Shown piece by piece: positions 5,337 to 5,427 of a DNA stretch of 5,427 nt. The stretch's first letter is position 1, and each line of letters opens with the position of its first letter. The position numbers were made by a program, and so were the translations under genes. The notes beneath the pieces were generated by a model that was not told where the DNA came from, did not search any database, and was given only the letters and a program-made list of their open reading frames with translations. Source of the stretch: Halanaeroarchaeum sp051744605 (GTDB lineage Archaea > Halobacteriota > Halobacteria > Halobacteriales > Halobacteriaceae); contig JBNJDE010000125.1 in NCBI GenBank assembly GCA_051744605.1, forward strand, positions 1 through 5,427, given 5' to 3'.

Positions 5337-5427
5337 CTACTCGTGCGCGTGGTGACCGTGACTTTCGCCGTGGCCGTGGCCTTCGCCGTGGCCGTGGTCG
5401 TGATCGTGGCCTTCGCCGTGGCCGTGG
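5337..5427 (-). CDS. C-terminal end of a protein with a His/Gly-rich metal-binding tail (partial)
   Basis: Only the last 29 codons and the TAG stop (complement of 5337-5339) lie in the window; the gene continues past the right edge. The peptide is almost wholly His, Gly, Glu and Asp, beginning HGHGEGHDHDHGHGEG and ending SHGHHAHE: 13 of 29 residues are His by my count. Such C-terminal tails bind Ni, Zn, Co or Cu. Familiar owners of a His-rich C-terminus are SlyD-like FKBP peptidyl-prolyl isomerases, which haloarchaea encode, and the urease nickel chaperone UreE. No catalytic domain is visible, so I cannot choose. The frame is supported by the stop codon and the strikingly ordered His-X pattern; the other minus-strand frames give no such pattern. 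Confidence 0.7.
   Translation of the reverse strand, partial: HGHGEGHDHDHGHGEGHGHGESHGHHAHE
5362..5427. repeat. 18-nt direct repeats encoding the His-rich tail
   Basis: Three copies of an 18-nt unit, cCTTCGCCGTGGCCGTGG on the plus strand, lie at 5362-5379 (one mismatch), 5380-5397 and 5410-5427. A 12-nt spacer (5398-5409) separates the last two. On the minus strand each unit encodes HGHGEG or HGHGES, so the array is a coding tandem repeat. It reaches the window edge and may continue. Confidence 0.85.

Noticed and set aside
4087..5355. A 422-codon plus-strand frame overlapping the ene-reductase.
   Set aside because: The product is overwhelmingly Arg, Gly and Pro, the usual out-of-frame reading of haloarchaeal coding DNA.
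5362..5427. Direct repeats considered as a CRISPR array.
   Set aside because: The units are 18 nt, adjacent or with a 12-nt spacer, and fall in codon register for a His-rich tail, so they are coding repeats.

Overview
The window is GC-rich DNA that looks haloarchaeal (extreme halophile, Euryarchaeota). The encoded proteins are very rich in Asp and Glu, wobble positions are mostly G or C, and several genes start about 26-28 nt after an AT-rich TATA-like element with no Shine-Dalgarno site, as in leaderless haloarchaeal transcripts. I cannot name a genus from the sequence alone.

Layout. (1) Positions 52-549 and 551-1759 (+) form a two-gene operon with one base between the genes. It encodes a soluble RCK_C (TrkA-C) subunit of KhtT type and a CPA2/Kef-type membrane cation:proton antiporter of KhtU type, together probably a gated K+/H+ efflux antiporter. 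(2) Positions 1776-2474 (-), convergent to the operon with a 16-nt gap, encode a stand-alone class I glutamine amidotransferase with an intact Cys-His-Glu triad. (3) A 174-bp divergent intergenic region leads to 2649-3089 (+), a small protein with an Arg/Gly-rich N-terminal half and a winged helix-turn-helix C-terminal half. (4) A 260-bp intergenic region carries a possible hairpin, a TATA-like box and an SD site. (5) Positions 3350-5230 (+) encode a 626-residue flavin and iron-sulfur ene-reductase of the 2,4-dienoyl-CoA reductase / 2-enoate reductase / old yellow enzyme group. (6) The right edge cuts through a minus-strand gene whose last 29 codons encode a His/Gly-rich metal-binding tail built from 18-nt repeats.

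Apart from the antiporter pair, the genes look like separate transcription units, with no shared pathway visible. Most of the content is familiar family material. I found no CRISPR array, transposon, RNA gene or defence cassette. The points most worth a second look are the RGG-rich extension on the winged-helix protein, an identical TTATGGCC octamer placed exactly 29 nt before two start codons, the active-site divergence of the ene-reductase, and the His-rich tail. No convincing new multi-gene system is visible.
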